Source: Mycosarcoma maydis
Lineage: Eukaryota; Basidiomycota; Ustilaginomycetes; Ustilaginales
Length of the DNA: 64,000 nt
Direction of reading: 5' to 3'
Assembly (NCBI RefSeq): GCF_000328475.2
Contig: NC_026478.1
Location: forward strand, 744,001-808,000
The translations under genes were made by a program, and so were the position numbers. Of the stretch, positions 60,662 through 64,000 are shown one piece after another (the first letter of the stretch is position 1; each line of letters begins with the position of its first letter). The notes under the pieces are model-generated. The model was given only the letters and a program-made list of their open reading frames with translations. It was not told where the DNA came from and searched no databases.

Positions 60662-63600
60662 GCTTGTGTTCTGCTGGTCCGAATGTATATGGTGGCAGTG
60701 GCAGGCATCGAGTTCGGCAGAAGGGCGACGATCCGCGAGGCAATGTGAAAGATCGAGTACGGAAAAAGTAGAGCAAACATAAGGTCAGGCACGGAATCTC
60801 CAGAATCTCCACGGGTAGGAGTAGGAATCCCAGCCGAGTTGTCTGGGTAAGAGCGCTCAAGCTAGGAGCCACCTGGTGCAGAGTACAGAAGCTGCAAGAC
60901 GACTCTTGCCCCATATGGGCAACTTGGTGGAAAGCACGTAGCCTTGGTCTCGAGGATCACATCTGAGCGATCGCCTGAGCTGAGGCACGACGTCACCATC
61001 TGCTCAGGCATCAACAAAGCATCCATCCCTGTTGCATCTCCTTGTTGCCGATTCTGCGCCGAGAGCGCTCACTCGGATGCATTGAGCTAGGAGGACAACA
61101 GTAACAGACACTGAGAGAAGTCGGGGGTGGTCGATCTGTGACTCGCTGACTTACGTTCTAAACTTGGAGCGAGACGAGGCAAGGCGAGACGAGGCGAGGC
61201 GGATTGACGTGGCAAACTGGATTTCAACTGTTCAAAGCGATTGATACAGAGCTTGGTTGATGGGAGTATTAACGTCCGTCGAAATTCGAGTTTCGTTGCT
61301 CAACAGCGGGTCTGTATCGAGAAGAACTGTGATTGGTGGCTGTGAAGTCTGACGAAGACCAGAATGCTGAATCGAAGATGAGTAGATTGGCGCCTTTGCT
61401 GCGGTGTTGAACGGTGCGAGGATGGTTCGAACAAGAGACCCGAGATCGTTTCAGATAGGTGAGGAGATGCGAAAGGTGGTGCTAGGACGATGACAGAGCC
61501 AAATGAAAGGAGTGCAACTGCTGATGTAAAGCGACGTAGAGATTCGATGGATAAAAGGTGGAGATGGAGAGGAGAAGGAGATGTCGTAACGAGGCTAGAT
61601 GCGTGATTCTGAAGATGCAGGTGCGAACTCGGTCGTATCATCTCGCTCGCCGCCAAAACAGCCAAGAGGCAAGCTGAGCGACGTTCGAAGCCAGCTTGAG
61701 AGACACAGTCTGAGTCCAGCAGACAGAAATCGTGAATGGGCAAAGCGCGCTCGCTGCTTGCTGCTCGCAGCTCGGCAGTCGCAGAGTGCCAGTCACACCC
61801 ACCACACCCACTTACATTTCGGTCCGCCTGACTTTGTCTGAATGCGCCTTTGGTCGGCTTTGCAGGCAGTGGTGAGCGGCGAACGAACGAGTTCACGCGC
61901 GCCAAGCTGAAGCCGTGACTGTATATAACAATAAAATCACAAATAACTTATTATGAATTCGAAACGAGAAAGCGCGAGTCCAAAGTTGTCACCAGACTTA
62001 CTACAGCCCCTATGCACTTGCTCACATTCGTGACTACTCCAACGTGAATACAAAACTTTGCTAGCGTTCAAATTTCCTCCCCCAAACCCACGCTTACAAG
62101 TATTTTAATGCTATTTTGACACAGTCACAAATCGTTAATGATTCAAAGGTCCACGGCTTTTCTTGCGAAGAGCTTCTAATCAGAGACCGACCACACTGTG
62201 ACTAGGTTATGCTTCTTTGTCACCGACTCTGATTACAACTCTTGACTTGATGTTACTTAACTTACTTGTCTTGGATTTTCACGTTTCAAGTTTCAGGGTA
62301 AGTTAACTTAAGTTAACTAATGTTCATGCCTCTATTGGGTTGCGTGTAGTTGACCTTCAATAACTGACCGACCGATAAGACACGAGAAGGCGCGAGAAAC
62401 CAAGTCGTAGACGGAGCTGGCTGAAGAGCCGGCTGAATGAGGCACCTCCGTTTACGATTGTCGTTGGCATTCAAATAAAATACCACTGGAAGGACTGTCA
62501 AGGATCTGCTGCTGCTAGCTATGGTCTGGAGCTAAGTTACCTTTTCTATGGCGTGGCCGTTGGGCATCTGATCACCGACGAAGCTGCAAGCTGCCATGTG
62601 CTACTTTCCGGTCGCGAAAGGACAGAAAAGAAGCGGCGCCTGATGGCAAATCTCGCCATGTGGCGGGCGCCAATTCGCCGTAGTTCAGCTTTGTTTGAGG
62701 ATACCTTCATGTCTGGAACACCTGTACAAGGAAGCCGTTGTAAAGGCGTAGATCCACCTTGGGCCCCGCGAGCACCAAGCGACAAGACTTGCGCCATACC
62801 GAAGCCGCATTCGACTCGTTTCAGTCGTTTCAGCCGAAGAAAACGATGAAATACAGGAGGATGGCTCTGCACAGTCTGGAGCACAGATGTCTCAAAGACT
62901 AAAGTAAGCTGTCGGGAAGAGTGCTGCGCAGACGGCTTGGCTCATCATAAGCAGCTTTGCAAGCTTTCCATAGAGGAGGAAGCAAGATCCAAACCCGCAT
63001 GGTTGTGTAGTCCTTGACAGCAGCTGAATTGTTATAGCCGCGAGAGCCAGGTCGCGTGAGGAAGACAGTTGATCAAAGAACACCCACCGCCTTTTTGCTT
63101 CGAGAATTTCCAGGGTCCGCTGGCATTCCGCTCAGGCAACTTTGGCACAGAGCCGTAAGTTAACAGATAACTTAGTTAACACATTTTCTTTTGCACATTT
63201 TGGAAATCTTAGGATATCCGATAGCGATGTCTTTAACTATAGACACGTACATAAGTTCGACATTTTCTTGCGCAATGGCAGGAGAGTCGTGAGCAACATT
63301 AGAAGGCAGCGTGATGCAATCATCACTGATCATGAATCGTGAATGTCCATGGATTTATGACGACAGGATGACACAGATTCAGCACGAATCACGAATCGTG
63401 GTTCGAAATACTCCTAAAAGGGAAAAAGAGGTGGGTAATTATGAATACTTCTGGAGGAAATGGCCGAAACCAGTCACGAATCTTGAATGTGATTGCTGTC
63501 GATGGCGACGAGTTGTGAGTGGAAGGAGCCGATCGTCGTGTCAAACCCTGCGAAATGCGAAGATCAAGGAACAACGACGAGACAGGATTCATTCGACACA

Positions 63601-64000
63601 TGTAAGTTAGTGTGTGGCGCAATCCTTTACGCAATATCTGTGACTATCATTGTCAGAGCAGTCACACACGACAGTGCGTTGGAAGCAAGGGTCCGGGAAG
63701 AGTAATCTTGCCGCTGTCTAGAGGCGGTGGGCAGACGAGCCGACAGATCAACAATCACGAATCGTGAATGTTGGATTGCCGTAACCCATTCAATGACTCA
63801 ATTGACATTTTCGTGATTTTAGCTTACGCGCAACCGTTGAAATGCCGATAGTGGATCAACACGTTTGTGATTGCCGCTGGTTCACCGTTCACGGTTGCAA
63901 CGTCGCGCTGTGGAGCCGCCGCACTTTCAGGCACTTTGAAAATCGTACAAATCCGACTTCAACTTATTCACGATTGCTTTGTGCTTCACAGTGGTGAGTG
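60662..64000. other. Gene-free 3.3 kb to the window end, upstream of CDC42
   Basis: No supported gene. The part next to CDC42 (60662-61900) probably holds its promoter and leader. A 16-bp perfect palindrome GTTAACTTAAGTTAAC lies at 62302-62317, with a related AAGTTAAC/TTAGTTAAC pair at 63157-63180. TCACGA-type units recur near the end: CATGAATCGTGAATG (about 63330-63344), CACGAATCACGAATCGTGG (about 63382-63400) and AATCACGAATCGTGAATG (about 63753-63770). Confidence 0.5.
62302..62317. repeat. 16-bp perfect palindrome GTTAACTTAAGTTAAC
   Basis: The sequence equals its own reverse complement. Related TTAACTTA/TAAGTTAA words lie nearby (62255-62270, 63157-63180) and at 37026-37042. Confidence 0.9.

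Noticed and set aside
61300..61905. 201-codon minus-strand frame upstream of CDC42
   Set aside because: Ser/His/Leu-rich with no domain; the position fits a promoter or long leader better.

Overview
The window reads as nuclear DNA of a basidiomycete smut fungus (Ustilaginales, Ustilago/Sporisorium type). The reasons are: long, mostly intronless genes for core eukaryotic proteins; the few introns seen are 68-101 nt long, mostly with GTAAGT donors; long Ser/Ala/Gln-rich spacers sit inside conserved proteins; and Cdc25, Cdc42, Mif2/CENP-C and a fungal-type carboxymuconate cyclase are present. This is inference from protein content; species cannot be fixed without a search. No bacterial, organellar, transposon, CRISPR, tRNA or rRNA feature was supported.

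Layout. 1-1592: 3' part of cdc25 (+). 3804-5741: one continuous reading frame (-) joining an endonuclease III-like DNA glycosylase to a NatD/Naa40 histone N-acetyltransferase. 6514-9900: NPR2/NPRL2 TORC1 regulator (-). 10463-11857: glutaminyl-peptide cyclotransferase (+). 12197-15771: two-exon homeodomain protein (-). 18662-24550: Slh1/ASCC3 helicase (+) with a decayed second cassette. 25187-26380: ketopantoate-reductase-like protein (+). 26536-27165: VAMP7-like R-SNARE (-). 27925-30305: acetoacetyl-CoA synthetase (+, three exons). 34688-36829: unrecognised Ser-rich protein (+) behind a 4.4 kb gene-free stretch. 37400-45255: four genes, all on the minus strand: CMLE-like beta-propeller, Sam37/metaxin, mitochondrial tRNA 2-thiouridylase, Mif2/CENP-C. 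46047-49667: Dpb11/TopBP1 multi-BRCT protein (-). 51219-52844: LisH-CTLH-CRA protein of RanBPM type (+). 53038-54804 (-) and 55360-56625 (+): the divergent ribosome-biogenesis pair PWP1 and RPF2. 56819-58780: secreted S28 serine peptidase (-). 60086-60661: Cdc42 (-). 60662-64000: no gene seen.

The genes are mostly housekeeping and do not form one pathway. Small functional groupings are: mitochondrial Sam37 next to the mitochondrial thiouridylase; chromosome genes Mif2 and Dpb11 next to each other; and PWP1/RPF2 sharing one 555-bp promoter. The intergenic DNA is far from blank: a short inverted motif built on TCACGA/TCGTGA recurs in nearly every spacer and was not noticed in coding sequence.

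The most promising oddities are the glycosylase-NatD fusion, the stop-free in-frame intron in acetoacetyl-CoA synthetase, the degenerate second helicase cassette, the apparently secreted CMLE-like protein, and the dispersed inverted motif.
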